Shown one piece after another: positions 1 through 9,774 of a stretch of 64,000 nt of DNA. Below the pieces are notes generated by a model. The model searched no databases, was not told the DNA's origin, and saw only the letters and a list, made by a program, of their open reading frames with translations. The first letter of the stretch is position 1; each line of letters starts with the position of its first letter. Source of the DNA: Actinoplanes solisilvae. GTDB taxonomy: Bacteria > Actinomycetota > Actinomycetes > Mycobacteriales > Micromonosporaceae. The stretch lies in contig NZ_RJAC01000014.1 of assembly GCF_003999975.1 (NCBI RefSeq), positions 1 to 64,000 on the forward strand. Direction: 5' to 3'. Made by a program: the position numbers and the translations under genes.

Positions 1-1
1 C

Positions 2-106
2 GACCGCAAGGCTTCCCACTTCACCGGATTCCTGCGCCTGGCCTGCGCTCTGATCTGCTACCGCCGAGCCGCCCGCCTCAACCTCCTGACCAGCAACAAC
101 CCCTAA
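2..106 (+). mobile_element. C-terminal tail of an IS5-family-type transposase, cut by the window edge
   Basis: An open frame entering from the left edge codes for 34 residues and ends in TAA at 104-106. It contains DRKASHFTGFLRLA and a basic ICYRRAARLN tail. This resembles the last residues of the DDE transposases of actinobacterial IS5-family elements, where a conserved DRK/DKT and a hydrophobic-basic helix close the protein. The element's right end should lie just downstream, around 107-125, where the sequence GAGATGCGGTCTAA could be part of a terminal inverted repeat. The left end is outside the window, so neither the repeat nor a target duplication can be confirmed. Confidence 0.6.
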
Positions 107-135
107 TGAGATGCGGTCTAAGCCGAGCGCGCGGG

Positions 136-1650
136 TCAGCCGTTGTGGGGGCGGCGGGCCACGGCGAGCAGGTGGGTGGCCGGCCAGGGCAGCGGGGTGC
201 CGTCGAGGTCGGTCAGGGCGGCGACCGGCGCTATCCGGTTGTCGATGACCCAGTCGTTGCGGATCGGGGCCGAGGCCGGGTCGAGTTCGAAGCCGGCCTC
301 GGTGAGCAGGGCCGTCCAGTCGGCGAAGCTCAGGCCGCAGAACTGTTCCTGGGTCTCGGAGAGCCAGTTGTCGACGTAGTCCTTGCGGGTCAGGAAGTCC
401 ATGGCCGTGGCCTGGTCGAGCTGTACGGTCTCGTCGTCGACGGGCTCGTAGGCGAACGGGAAGGCGAAGTCGACGGCGAACTGGTCGAGCCGCGCGCGTG
501 TCGACAGGCTTTCCACGTACGTTTTGACCTCGGACGGTGACAGGTCGGCGAGGTCCACGCGGGGCTTCGCCGGGTTCGCGCCGTCGTCGCGGGTGAGGCG
601 CAGCCGGACCGGCCGTCGCGGGTCGTCGGGGCCGCAGACGTCACTGTTGATCCAGACGCCGCCGGGGGCGGTGTGGTCGAAGATGCGGCGGGCGAACCGC
701 AGCACCGAGTCGCGGCGTTCGCCGTACGACCAGATCTCGTGGGTCAGGGCGAAGGTGAGAGTGGTGTCGACCGAGCGGTCGTGGAAGATGGCGCCGCCGA
801 GCACGTTGCGCTGATAGAAGTAGACGTTGGCGTTGCAGAACAGGCCCTGGTCCTTCTTGTGCAGGCACTCCTGGTAGAGGTGGCGGGCGATCTCGACGCC
901 GATCAGGTCGCTCTCGTGCAGGCCGGGCTCACGGTCGGCCAGTTCCAGCATCGAGCCGGCGCCGCAGCCGATGTCGACGATGCGGCCGGGCTGCACATAT
1001 TGCCGCACGGCGGCCCACTTGCGCTCGGCCGCCGCGGTGAACGCCTCGACGTACGTGCGGTAGTCGCGGGTGGCGGTGAGGCCACCCTCGTCGCCGATGA
1101 CCGGGTCGTTGACGACAGTGCGGACCGTGTCGGTCAGGCGGTACCGCTCGAAGACGTCGATCGTCGCCGGGTGCGCGAGCGTACGCCATGTGTCGTCGTC
1201 CTGGCTCAGCCTCAGGAGCACGTCCCACGGGCGCTCCGGGCTGCTCGGCAACGACGGATCGGCCTCGACCCAGGCGATCGGGAAGCCGAGACGTTCGTAC
1301 AGCTTGGCGACCTGCGGGGTGGAGCAGGCGACCAGCGTGTCGGCGGGCGTCAGCTCGAGGCCCGTGGCGACCGCGATGGTCTTGAGGGTGACCTCGGCGA
1401 AGACGTCGGTCGGCGCGGTGTCGAAGATCGGTACGACCACCGACCGGAGGCCGGCCAGCAGGCTGAATCGCTCGATGGCGGCCTCGCGGCGGTGGTACGG
1501 AACGGGGTTGCGTTTCGTGTTCTCGTGGTTGGCCGAGGTCACCGCCCACACGATCGTTGATCCGCCCGCGGCGAGTTCGCGCAGGTAATCGGCCTGGAAG
1601 CGGGTCAGCAGGTGGTGCCGGCCGGGAAAGAGAACGAAGGGTGCCACCAT
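136..1650 (-). CDS. Fusion protein: nucleotidyltransferase-like domain plus SAM-dependent methyltransferase
   Basis: 504 residues. Residues about 5-190 resemble the Rossmann-like cytidylyl/adenylyltransferase fold of NMN adenylyltransferases. GRHHLLTRFQ sits where GRFxPxHxGH is expected, and VTSANHENTKRNPVPYHRRE matches the second conserved block of that family. The two HxGH histidines are Thr and Gln here, so activity is doubtful. Residues about 200-504 form a class I methyltransferase with glycine motif I IVDIGCGAGSM and a long C-terminal portion. The product and substrate are unknown. It lies 28 bases downstream of the propeller gene on the same strand and next to an IS end. The methyltransferase call is firm; the N-terminal call is an inference from motif shape. 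Confidence 0.75.
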   Translation of the reverse strand: MVAPFVLFPGRHHLLTRFQADYLRELAAGGSTIVWAVTSANHENTKRNPVPYHRREAAIERFSLLAGLRSVVVPIFDTAPTDVFAEVTLKTIAVATGLELTPADTLVACSTPQVAKLYERLGFPIAWVEADPSLPSSPERPWDVLLRLSQDDDTWRTLAHPATIDVFERYRLTDTVRTVVNDPVIGDEGGLTATRDYRTYVEAFTAAAERKWAAVRQYVQPGRIVDIGCGAGSMLELADREPGLHESDLIGVEIARHLYQECLHKKDQGLFCNANVYFYQRNVLGGAIFHDRSVDTTLTFALTHEIWSYGERRDSVLRFARRIFDHTAPGGVWINSDVCGPDDPRRPVRLRLTRDDGANPAKPRVDLADLSPSEVKTYVESLSTRARLDQFAVDFAFPFAYEPVDDETVQLDQATAMDFLTRKDYVDNWLSETQEQFCGLSFADWTALLTEAGFELDPASAPIRNDWVIDNRIAPVAALTDLDGTPLPWPATHLLAVARRPHNG

Positions 1651-1678
1651 CGTGATCTTACCCGGCGGAGCCGGACGG

Positions 1679-2569
1679 TCAGCGCCAGCTGGTCGGGATG
1701 CCGGTGACGTTCAACGGACGGCCGGCGTCGCCGCGCGCATGGGAGGCGCGCAGGTAGACGCGCGGAGCGGTGGCGTCCGCGGGCTGGCGGCCGTAGGCCA
1801 GAGTGCGACCGTCCGGGGACCAGATCGGGCTCGACTCGACCACAGTCGGGGTGGCTGTCAGGTTCGTGGTCGCGCCGGTGCGGACGTTGATCGACCACAG
1901 GTCACCTCCCACCTCAGTGGCGAGGCTGCGGCCGTCCGGGCTCCAGGCGATCCGGTACGGATCCCAGGTGTCCTCACCGTAGGTCAGGCGACGCGCGGTC
2001 ATCGACCCGTCGGCACGGACGATCCAGATGTCGCGCGCGAAGATGGGGTCCCACGGGTCGCCGCCGACCGCCCAGCCCAGCAGCACGGCGACGTGCCGGC
2101 CGTCGGGCGACCAGTCGAGAAGGCCCTCACCGTATTCGAGGGCGTTGTAGACCACTCGTTGGCCCGGCTCGGCGACCGTGGCCGCCGCGATCTCGCCGGC
2201 CTCGAAGCCGATCTCTCGGCCGTCGGGCGACCAACGGGGGTGGCTGGGCACCGAACCGCCATCGATCACCCACTGGCGGTCAGTGCCGTCGGCCTTGACC
2301 GTGTAGATGCTCCAGCCGTCGGCGTAGGTGACACGCCGGCCATCGGGCGAATAGTCGGGATAGGCGTACGCCGGGAGATTGAGGTTGAGACTACGAACAT
2401 CGCCACCGCGGGCACGGACGCTGACGACCCCTTGACCACTGGCACTGTCGTCGAGAACGAGAATCCGTCCGCCCGGGGCGGCGGGCGCGGCGCTCGCGGG
2501 GCCCGTCTCGACCAGCACGAAGGCTATGGAGAGAGCCAGTATCCCAGGAAGAACACGCACATTGATCAC
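1679..2569 (-). CDS. Exported TolB-like beta-propeller (PD40/WD40-like) protein
   Basis: 296 residues. The N-terminus has a typical Sec signal peptide: a hydrophobic run VLPGILALSIAFVLV followed by an Ala-rich cleavage site near residue 28. The mature part contains at least five repeats of the PD40 signature (YSPDGRRV, WSPDGREI, WSPDGRHV, WSPDGRSL, WSPDGRTL). These are the blades of a TolB-type six-bladed propeller. Such proteins act as secreted or cell-surface binding scaffolds; no catalytic domain is visible. It is divergent from mraY, with a palindrome between them, and upstream of the methyltransferase fusion. Confidence 0.85.
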   Translation of the reverse strand: MINVRVLPGILALSIAFVLVETGPASAAPAAPGGRILVLDDSASGQGVVSVRARGGDVRSLNLNLPAYAYPDYSPDGRRVTYADGWSIYTVKADGTDRQWVIDGGSVPSHPRWSPDGREIGFEAGEIAAATVAEPGQRVVYNALEYGEGLLDWSPDGRHVAVLLGWAVGGDPWDPIFARDIWIVRADGSMTARRLTYGEDTWDPYRIAWSPDGRSLATEVGGDLWSINVRTGATTNLTATPTVVESSPIWSPDGRTLAYGRQPADATAPRVYLRASHARGDAGRPLNVTGIPTSWR

Positions 2570-2605
2570 CTCTGGTGAGTAAACGTGCGCTCACCGTAGA
2601 CGATC

Positions 2606-2622
2606 GCTTCCACTGTGGAAGC
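2606..2622. promoter_or_regulatory. Perfect palindrome in a divergent promoter region
   Basis: GCTTCCAC-T-GTGGAAGC is a perfect 8+8 inverted repeat with one central base. It lies 37 bases upstream of the propeller gene (starting at 2569) and 83 bases upstream of mraY (2705). The size and place suit an operator for a dimeric regulator. No regulator gene is adjacent, so its partner is unknown. Confidence 0.5.
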
Positions 2623-2704
2623 CCGGCTCGGATCGGCGAGGCGGTATGGCAAGCTCCTGTCCCGTGATCGATGATCTCGCCGAAGAGACTCCGCAGGGCC
2701 GCCC

Positions 2705-3808
<1,104 letters not shown>

Positions 3809-3815
3809 ACACACG

Positions 3816-4322
3816 TCAGCCCGGATGGTGATAGGCGGCAATGATCTCCAATGCCTGCCCATACCATCCGGCCGCGTCAGCGTCAGCCGTCGCCGCCAGA
3901 GCAGCCTCAAGCTTCAGACCCGGAAGGCCGGTACGAATCCAGCCGTCCACTTCCCGGTGAAAGAAGTCGTCCAGGCCGGAAAGCAACACCGCGTCCACCA
4001 GTTTGGCCATCTGCACCATCGCCGGCTCACCCTGTTGCCCAGCCAAGATTTCCAGGTACGCGATGACGCTGTGATCGTTCTGCTCGCCGGTCGCGAAGAG
4101 CTCCAGAATGCGCGGCAGAAAGTGCCGGAGATCGGCCTCCTCACCCCAGGTCCCCATCGCCTTGAAGGTGTATCGCTCGAGGTCGCCGGCAGTCAGCTCG
4201 CGGAGCGGCGTCCGCTGCAAGACCGATGCTTCCTCGTCGCTGATGCAGTGCCCGCAGTAGCTGATCGGCTGCCCCCGCCTGTTAGGCGCGAACGCAACGT
4301 AGAGTTCCTCGACGGCTTGCAC
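3816..4322 (-). CDS. Hypothetical cytoplasmic protein
   Basis: 168 residues, start GTG. I do not recognise the family. A CGHC motif near residue 24 could bind a metal or be redox active, followed by SDEEASVL. The rest is predicted helical, soluble and acidic, with no signal peptide or membrane segment. It runs convergently to mraY with seven bases between the stops, so it is not part of that unit. The composition and codon use match the neighbouring genes. Confidence 0.6.
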   Translation of the reverse strand: MQAVEELYVAFAPNRRGQPISYCGHCISDEEASVLQRTPLRELTAGDLERYTFKAMGTWGEEADLRHFLPRILELFATGEQNDHSVIAYLEILAGQQGEPAMVQMAKLVDAVLLSGLDDFFHREVDGWIRTGLPGLKLEAALAATADADAAGWYGQALEIIAAYHHPG

Positions 4323-4437
4323 ACCGCGATGCTAACCGCGCCTCCGCAGACTCGAAGCCGATTTATTCGGGGCCGGTCAACGCTTCCGGCGACAGCCACG
4401 GCCCCCAGCCGAAGCTCTGTGAGCTTAGGCTTCTCCC

Positions 4438-4920
4438 ATGCATCCGAACCGGCGCGCCACAGACGACGGCCGCAGGCAGGGAGTCGTTTGGCACCGCGTC
4501 TGGTGGGGACCGTTGTTCGGCCTCGTCGCGACTGTTGGCCTCGGACACGCCATGGTTCTCGTGCTGACCCGGCTTCGCGGCGAGGTCGCGCCTCAAGAGT
4601 TCGACCTGGGCGGCTTCGCACTCACCTGGACGCTGGTGGCAGCGGCGATTTCGGCCTGGGACTGGTGGGACACCCGCCGTCAACAACGTCGTCGGAAGCG
4701 CGAACCGGATGACGCACCGATACTGTCCAGGATCACCTCGTCAGCACTGTTCGTCTGCTGGACAGCGACGTGGTTCTCCAGCTACATGACCGCGTTCGAC
4801 GGCGAGCTCCCGCTGATCTGGGCCGACACCCTGACCGCGTTCACGTTCGCACTGGCCGCATTCGGATCGAGAGCGGCACGGTCAATTCGCTCAACCACCC
4901 CGCTGGGTCCGGGCGGGTGA
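4438..4920 (+). CDS. Hypothetical small integral membrane protein
   Basis: 160 residues with four likely membrane helices: about residues 23-47, 60-76, 98-115 and 126-142. A basic loop DTRRQQRRRKRE between helices two and three predicts a cytoplasmic loop. The family was not recognised. It is divergent from the hypothetical gene ending its upstream side at 4322, with a 115-base region between them that shows no clear operator. The start ATG at 4438 is the first in frame. Confidence 0.6.
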   Translation: MHPNRRATDDGRRQGVVWHRVWWGPLFGLVATVGLGHAMVLVLTRLRGEVAPQEFDLGGFALTWTLVAAAISAWDWWDTRRQQRRRKREPDDAPILSRITSSALFVCWTATWFSSYMTAFDGELPLIWADTLTAFTFALAAFGSRAARSIRSTTPLGPGG

Positions 4921-4996
4921 CGTGCCGACCGCGCTGACCACCGGGCGGAAGCCGGACTGCCCAGCCCGGCCTCCGGCCATCGACCGCGGAAAGCCG

Positions 4997-5989
4997 CTAA
5001 CCCAGGGCCCGAAGACCGGCCGCCAGAAGCGCCGGGACGGCCGACGAGGCCTGCGCAGAAGCAGGGTCGGCGGCTCGATAGCTGATCCCCTGCGCGATAA
5101 CCGCGAGCTTGAAGTTGGCCAGCCCCATGTAGAACGGCCAGTGATCCAGTGACACGTCACGCCGGCGGGCATAGGCCTCAGCGATAGCGTCCGGATGCGG
5201 CAGCCGGTCGCTGGCCCAGGCCGCGTCCAGTCCTAGGATCGGGTCCAGTTCCGGCTGCCGATAGACGCACATCAGGGCCACGTCAGTGAGCACATCGCCG
5301 ACGGTCGCCAGTTCCCAGTCGACGACGGCCAGGACTTTGCTGATGTCGGCCGTGTCGACCAGCGTGTTGTCGATGCGGAAGTCGCCGTGCACCACGCCGA
5401 TGTGGGCCGAGTGCGGCGGTAGCGCCGAGACCAGACGGGAATGCAGCGTCCGGGCGTCCGGCAGGTCGTGGCTTTTCACCTCGTTCCACTGCCGCCACCA
5501 CAGGCGCACCTGACGTTCCAAGAAGCCGTCCGGGCGCCCCAGACTGCCCAGTCCCACCTCGTCGACGTCCAGCGAATGCAGGTCGGCCAAGACTCTGACC
5601 AGTTCGGTCACGCACGACTCGAGTTCCCGGGCTGTGTACGTGTGCAGGTGCGCTCGGGTGCGCACGACCTGCCCGGTGATGAACGCCGACACCGCGAACG
5701 GCGCCCCGATCACCGATACGTCCTCGCACAGGGCGATCGCCGGCGGCACCGGCACCGCGCTGTATTGCAGGGCCTGCGCCACCCGCCATTCGCGCGCCAC
5801 GTCGTGGGCCGAGGGCGTCAGCCCCGACACGGGTGGACGGCGGACGATCCAGCGGTGCGTTCCGTCCGTGACCGCGTACGTGAGGTTTGATCGTCCTCCG
5901 CTGACCAGCGAGCTCGTCAGCGGCCCGGACACCGGCACTCCCGACGCCTCCAGGAACGCGCGCACCCCCCGTACATCGAGGGTGGTCAT
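4997..5989 (-). CDS. Phosphotransferase family protein (APH/ChoK-like, acyl-CoA-metabolism type)
   Basis: 330 residues from ATG 5989. That start overlaps the TetR stop by the sequence ATGA and opens with MTTLDVRGVRAFLEASG, so the longer upstream frame was not used. The aminoglycoside-phosphotransferase fold is clear: the SGGRSNLTYAV loop, the Brenner motif VVHGDFRIDNTLV and the metal-binding VVDWELATVGD. This subfamily is commonly found beside acyl-CoA dehydrogenases and acyl-CoA synthetases in actinobacteria, as here. The substrate is unproven. It is the last gene of the leftward catabolic operon. Confidence 0.85.
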   Translation of the reverse strand: MTTLDVRGVRAFLEASGVPVSGPLTSSLVSGGRSNLTYAVTDGTHRWIVRRPPVSGLTPSAHDVAREWRVAQALQYSAVPVPPAIALCEDVSVIGAPFAVSAFITGQVVRTRAHLHTYTARELESCVTELVRVLADLHSLDVDEVGLGSLGRPDGFLERQVRLWWRQWNEVKSHDLPDARTLHSRLVSALPPHSAHIGVVHGDFRIDNTLVDTADISKVLAVVDWELATVGDVLTDVALMCVYRQPELDPILGLDAAWASDRLPHPDAIAEAYARRRDVSLDHWPFYMGLANFKLAVIAQGISYRAADPASAQASSAVPALLAAGLRALG

Positions 5990-6615
5990 GCGATGCCGAC
6001 GATCGAGCGGGCTATGGTCAGGTAGCGGTCCAGCAGGGCTTCGACCGGCAGCGTGCCGTCCGGGTGATACCACGACGCCACCCCCACGCAGAGCGAGGCG
6101 ATGGCCCGGCTCGCGTCCTTCGGGTACGGGGTGGCGAAACTGCCGTCCTGCACGCCGGCCAGGATCACCCGGTCGAGCATGCGCTGCTGTTCGTCGCGTT
6201 TGGCCACGTAGCGCGACCGGTTGTCGGGTTCCAGGCTGCGCAGTTCCGCTGTGGACACGGTCGCGCCGATACGGCGATACATGTGGAAGCGCAACAGCGA
6301 CTCGACCAGGGCGTCGAACTGGGCCTGCGGGTCGTTGTCGGCGGCCGCCAAAGCCTGGCGGCTGCGGTCCAGCAGTTCGTCGATGATGACGTTCATCAGG
6401 TCGAAGAGAATGTCCTGCTTGGACGGATAGTAGTGGTAGACGCCCGGGACCGAGAGGCCCGAGCGGCGAGCCAGGTCGCGGGTCGTCGTGCCGTGGTAGC
6501 CGTGCTCGAAGAAGGCCTGCAGAGCTGCCTCGAGGATGCGGGACAGGTCGAGTTCCCCGTATCCGCGCCAGTCAGGCGTTGCTGCCATCAGGTCGGTCGT
6601 TGCCTCTCTGGTCAT
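5986..6615 (-). CDS. TetR/AcrR-family transcriptional regulator
   Basis: 209 residues. The N-terminal helix-turn-helix spans about residues 24-70 (AALQAFFEHGYHGTTTRDLA, then SGLSVPGVYHYYPSKQDILF). The variable C-terminal part should be the ligand and dimer domain. It lies four bases after the acetoacetyl-CoA synthetase gene and overlaps the phosphotransferase gene by four bases, so it is co-transcribed and probably autoregulated. A likely target is the pair of palindromes at 13620-13653 in front of the operon. The acyl-CoA-rich context suggests an acyl-CoA or ketone effector, which is inference. Confidence 0.88.
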   Translation of the reverse strand: MTREATTDLMAATPDWRGYGELDLSRILEAALQAFFEHGYHGTTTRDLARRSGLSVPGVYHYYPSKQDILFDLMNVIIDELLDRSRQALAAADNDPQAQFDALVESLLRFHMYRRIGATVSTAELRSLEPDNRSRYVAKRDEQQRMLDRVILAGVQDGSFATPYPKDASRAIASLCVGVASWYHPDGTLPVEALLDRYLTIARSIVGIA

Positions 6616-6619
6616 AGGG

Positions 6620-8569
6620 TCACCGCCCGCCCACTCCGGCGACCGACGCGATGAGCAGATCCAGCGCTGATGCGTCGTCGACGGCTCCTCGGTCGATGAC
6701 TCGTGCGGGGTCGGCGCCCTGCAGGATACGTTTCACCGGAACCTCGAGGCGTTTGCCCGTCCTCGTGTGTGGCAAACGTGGCACGACGATGACGTCGTCG
6801 GGAACGTGACGCGGCGAGGCCGACGAGGCGATCACGTCTTTCACCTGTTCGACGAGGCCCTCGGGCTCGCCGACGGGAACGATGAACAGCGGCATCCAGT
6901 ATCCGCCGCCCGACTGTTCCACGCCCACGACCAGCGCGTCCGCGACGGTCGGCAGCGAGCCCACCGCCGCGTAGATCTCCGCGGACCCCAGCCGTACGCC
7001 GTGGCGGTTGATCGTCGCGTCGGAGCGGCCGTGAATGATGACCGTTCCGCGCGGCGTCAGTTCGGTCAGGTCGCCGTGTCGCCACACACCCGGAAACATA
7101 TCGAAGTACGTCTCTCGAAGCCTACGGTCGTCCGGATCCTGCCAGAAACGTAGCGGCATCGACGGCATCGGCTCGGTGATGACCATCTCCCCCGGCACGC
7201 CCGGCGGTAAAGGGCGGCCGTCCGAGTCCCACACCTCGACGGCTGCTCCGAGGGCGGGCGCGCTGATCTCCCCGTCGTAGACCGGTGTCGTCGGGGCGCT
7301 GGCCACGAAGATGCCGCAGATGTCGGTGCCGCCGCTCATCGATCCGAGTTGGACGCGGTCACCGACATGCTCACGGAACCATTCGTTCGCGCCGGGCGGC
7401 AGCACCGAACCGGTCACGCCGACCAGCCGCAACGCCGACAGGTCGAGGTCTTTGGCCGGTGCGAGGCCCGCGCGCTGGGACGCTTCGAGATAGCCCGGGC
7501 TGGTTCCGAAGACGGAGACACCGAGATCGGCGACGAGACGCCACAGCGCGTCCGGCGCGGGCGAGGTCGGCTTGCCGTCGTACAGAATGATGGTCGCTCC
7601 GTGCAGCAGGCCGCAGATCTGGGCGTTCCACATCATCCAATTGGGCGTGGTGTACCAGAAGAACGTGTCGCCGGGGTCGAGGTCCATGTGCAGGCCGGGC
7701 GAGACGAGCTGTTCGAGCAGCACTCCCCCGTGGCCGTGCACGATGCCTTTGGGCCGGCCCGTTGTTCCCGACGTGAAAAGGACCCAGAGCGGAGAATCGA
7801 ATCGTACGGGGAGAGCCCGCGGAACGGGATCGGCGGTGATCGCGTCGTTCCAGCTCACGCCGCCAGAACCCGGCAGGCCGCCGGTCTCGACCACGATCGT
7901 GTGTTCGAGGCCGGGCAGCAGGCCGGCCAATTCGCGAACCGACGCGCGGCGGTCGTGAACCCGGCCGCCGAACCGGTATCCGGTGCCCGCGAACAACACG
8001 CGCGGCGAGAGCTGGGCCATGCGGGACGCGGCCGAGGGCGCCGCGTAGTCGAGCCCGGTCTGCGCCCACACCGCCCCGATCATCGCGGTGGCCACGAACG
8101 CGACCACGCCTTCGATGCAGTTCGGCAGGTAGGCGGCCACGCGGTCGCCCGGAGAGACGCCCAGCGACCGCAGATGTCCGGCAACCGCGGCGGATCGGGT
8201 TCGCAACTGTGCATAGGTCAGCGATTCCTGCGAGCCGTCCTCCCCGACCAGGATCACCGCGTCCTGATCGTCGGCGCCGGCGCGCAGCAGATGGGTGGCG
8301 AAGTTCAGCGTTCCGTCCGGGAACCACTCGGCGCCGGGCATGCGACGGGAGACCAGTGCCGCGGAGGGCGGCGTGACCCAGTCGACCTCGAAGAAGTCGG
8401 CTACCGCGGACCAGAACTCCCCGGGCGAGGACACCGACCAGGCGTGCAGGGCGCGGTAGTCGGTCACATCGTCGAGTTGTGCCCGGCATTCGCCGTTGAG
8501 CCACGAGGCGAACCGTACGATCCGGGTCTGCGAGATCAGGGCCGGGTCGGGCTGCCAGACGCCGGTCAT
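6620..8569 (-). CDS. Acetoacetate--CoA ligase (acetoacetyl-CoA synthetase)
   Basis: 649 residues, the usual length for this family. It activates acetoacetate (or a related 3-oxoacid) to its CoA ester with ATP. Visible motifs are the adenylate-forming signature LFTSGTTGRPKGIVHGHGG, the family-typical FWYTTPNWMMWNAQI, the A8 hinge region GRSDATINRHGVRLG and the C-terminal catalytic lysine context PHTRTGKRLEVPVK. Its start overlaps the permease stop by ATGA, so it is translationally coupled to the importer genes. It links the operon to CoA-ester catabolism. Confidence 0.92.
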   Translation of the reverse strand: MTGVWQPDPALISQTRIVRFASWLNGECRAQLDDVTDYRALHAWSVSSPGEFWSAVADFFEVDWVTPPSAALVSRRMPGAEWFPDGTLNFATHLLRAGADDQDAVILVGEDGSQESLTYAQLRTRSAAVAGHLRSLGVSPGDRVAAYLPNCIEGVVAFVATAMIGAVWAQTGLDYAAPSAASRMAQLSPRVLFAGTGYRFGGRVHDRRASVRELAGLLPGLEHTIVVETGGLPGSGGVSWNDAITADPVPRALPVRFDSPLWVLFTSGTTGRPKGIVHGHGGVLLEQLVSPGLHMDLDPGDTFFWYTTPNWMMWNAQICGLLHGATIILYDGKPTSPAPDALWRLVADLGVSVFGTSPGYLEASQRAGLAPAKDLDLSALRLVGVTGSVLPPGANEWFREHVGDRVQLGSMSGGTDICGIFVASAPTTPVYDGEISAPALGAAVEVWDSDGRPLPPGVPGEMVITEPMPSMPLRFWQDPDDRRLRETYFDMFPGVWRHGDLTELTPRGTVIIHGRSDATINRHGVRLGSAEIYAAVGSLPTVADALVVGVEQSGGGYWMPLFIVPVGEPEGLVEQVKDVIASSASPRHVPDDVIVVPRLPHTRTGKRLEVPVKRILQGADPARVIDRGAVDDASALDLLIASVAGVGGR

Positions 8570-9774
8570 GAGCGGCGGCCCGGCAGCAGTGAGCCGCGCG
8601 TCAGCACCACGTCAACGGCCACAGCGATGATGAGCACGGATCCCGTCGCGAAATATTGCACCTCGGTGGAGAGCCCGAGCAGCTGCACGCCGTTGCTGAT
8701 CGATCCGATGACCAGCGCTCCGAGGACGGCCGACCAGACCGAACCGCGCCCGCCGAACAGGCTCGTGCCTCCGACGACGGCCGCCGCGATCGCGTTCAGC
8801 ATCAGTGGACCCGCGCCCGACGTGGCCGAGACGCCGAGCTGGCGGGACGCTTCGACCATGCCCGCGATCGCCGCGCACGCGCCGAGGATGAGGAACGAGT
8901 AGAGCACCATCCGGCGTACGGGAATACCGGCGCGCTGGGCGGCCTCGCGATCACCGCCCACGGCGTACAGGTGGGTGCCGTATCTGGTCTGGGTGGTCAC
9001 GTACCAGCCGATGAGCAGCATGACCGCGACGATCAGCACGGGCATCGGCAGTCCGCGCCGCTGGGTCAGCACATAGACGCCGCCGAAGAGCACGCCGGCC
9101 AGCAGAATCGCAGGCACGAAGACGGTGGCCATCGAGGTGAGCGACCCCGTCGAGACCCGCTCACGGTGTTGGTAGAAGCGGTAGGCCGTGAACGCCAGTG
9201 TTGCCACGGCGGCCAGCAGGTACGAGGTGCCGACCGGGATCGCCGTGCTGGCGATCTTGGCGAACGACGTGCCGGCGATGCTGACCGTGAACTCCTCGGG
9301 GAGCACGACCAGAATCAGGCCCTGCAGGATCACCATGCCGCCGAGCGTGGCGATCAGCGACGGCACGCCGAACATGATGACCAGCGCCTCGATGAACGTG
9401 AAGGCCATGCCCGAGACGATCCCGGCGAGGATGCCGATGGCGAGCGGCAGTCCGCTGTTGACGACCAGGCCGGCCGAGATCGCCGCGCAGACCCCGGAGA
9501 GTACGGCCGAGGACAGGTCGATCTCGCCGACGAGCAGGACGAACACCACGCCCAGGGCGAGGATCGCCGTCGTCGCGATCTGCAGGGTCAGGTTGGTGAT
9601 GTTCGTGAAGCTGAGGTAGGCCGAGCTCTGGCTGTAGAAGACGGCCCAGATGATGGCCAGGGTGATGACGACCGGGATGCTGCGGTGGCCGCGGGCGACC
9701 GTCTCGATGGCCCGCCCGGCCGAGGTGCGCGGGGTCGCCGTCGTGCCGGTGGTCCGCGAAGTCACGATGCTCAC
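8566..9774 (-). CDS. Sugar-type (CUT2/BPD_transp_2) ABC transporter permease
   Basis: 402 residues with about ten to twelve membrane helices. The family signature is seen in YAVGGDREAAQRAGI and GMVEASRQLGVSATSGAG, as in XylH/RbsC-type permeases. A cytoplasmic N-terminal stretch of about 35 residues precedes the first helix. The start is GTG at 9774, overlapping the ATPase stop as GTGA. It forms the channel with the ATPase and the binding protein just upstream. The surrounding enzymes act on ketones or acyl-CoA, so the cargo may not be a simple sugar. Confidence 0.9.
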   Translation of the reverse strand: MSIVTSRTTGTTATPRTSAGRAIETVARGHRSIPVVITLAIIWAVFYSQSSAYLSFTNITNLTLQIATTAILALGVVFVLLVGEIDLSSAVLSGVCAAISAGLVVNSGLPLAIGILAGIVSGMAFTFIEALVIMFGVPSLIATLGGMVILQGLILVVLPEEFTVSIAGTSFAKIASTAIPVGTSYLLAAVATLAFTAYRFYQHRERVSTGSLTSMATVFVPAILLAGVLFGGVYVLTQRRGLPMPVLIVAVMLLIGWYVTTQTRYGTHLYAVGGDREAAQRAGIPVRRMVLYSFLILGACAAIAGMVEASRQLGVSATSGAGPLMLNAIAAAVVGGTSLFGGRGSVWSAVLGALVIGSISNGVQLLGLSTEVQYFATGSVLIIAVAVDVVLTRGSLLPGRRS

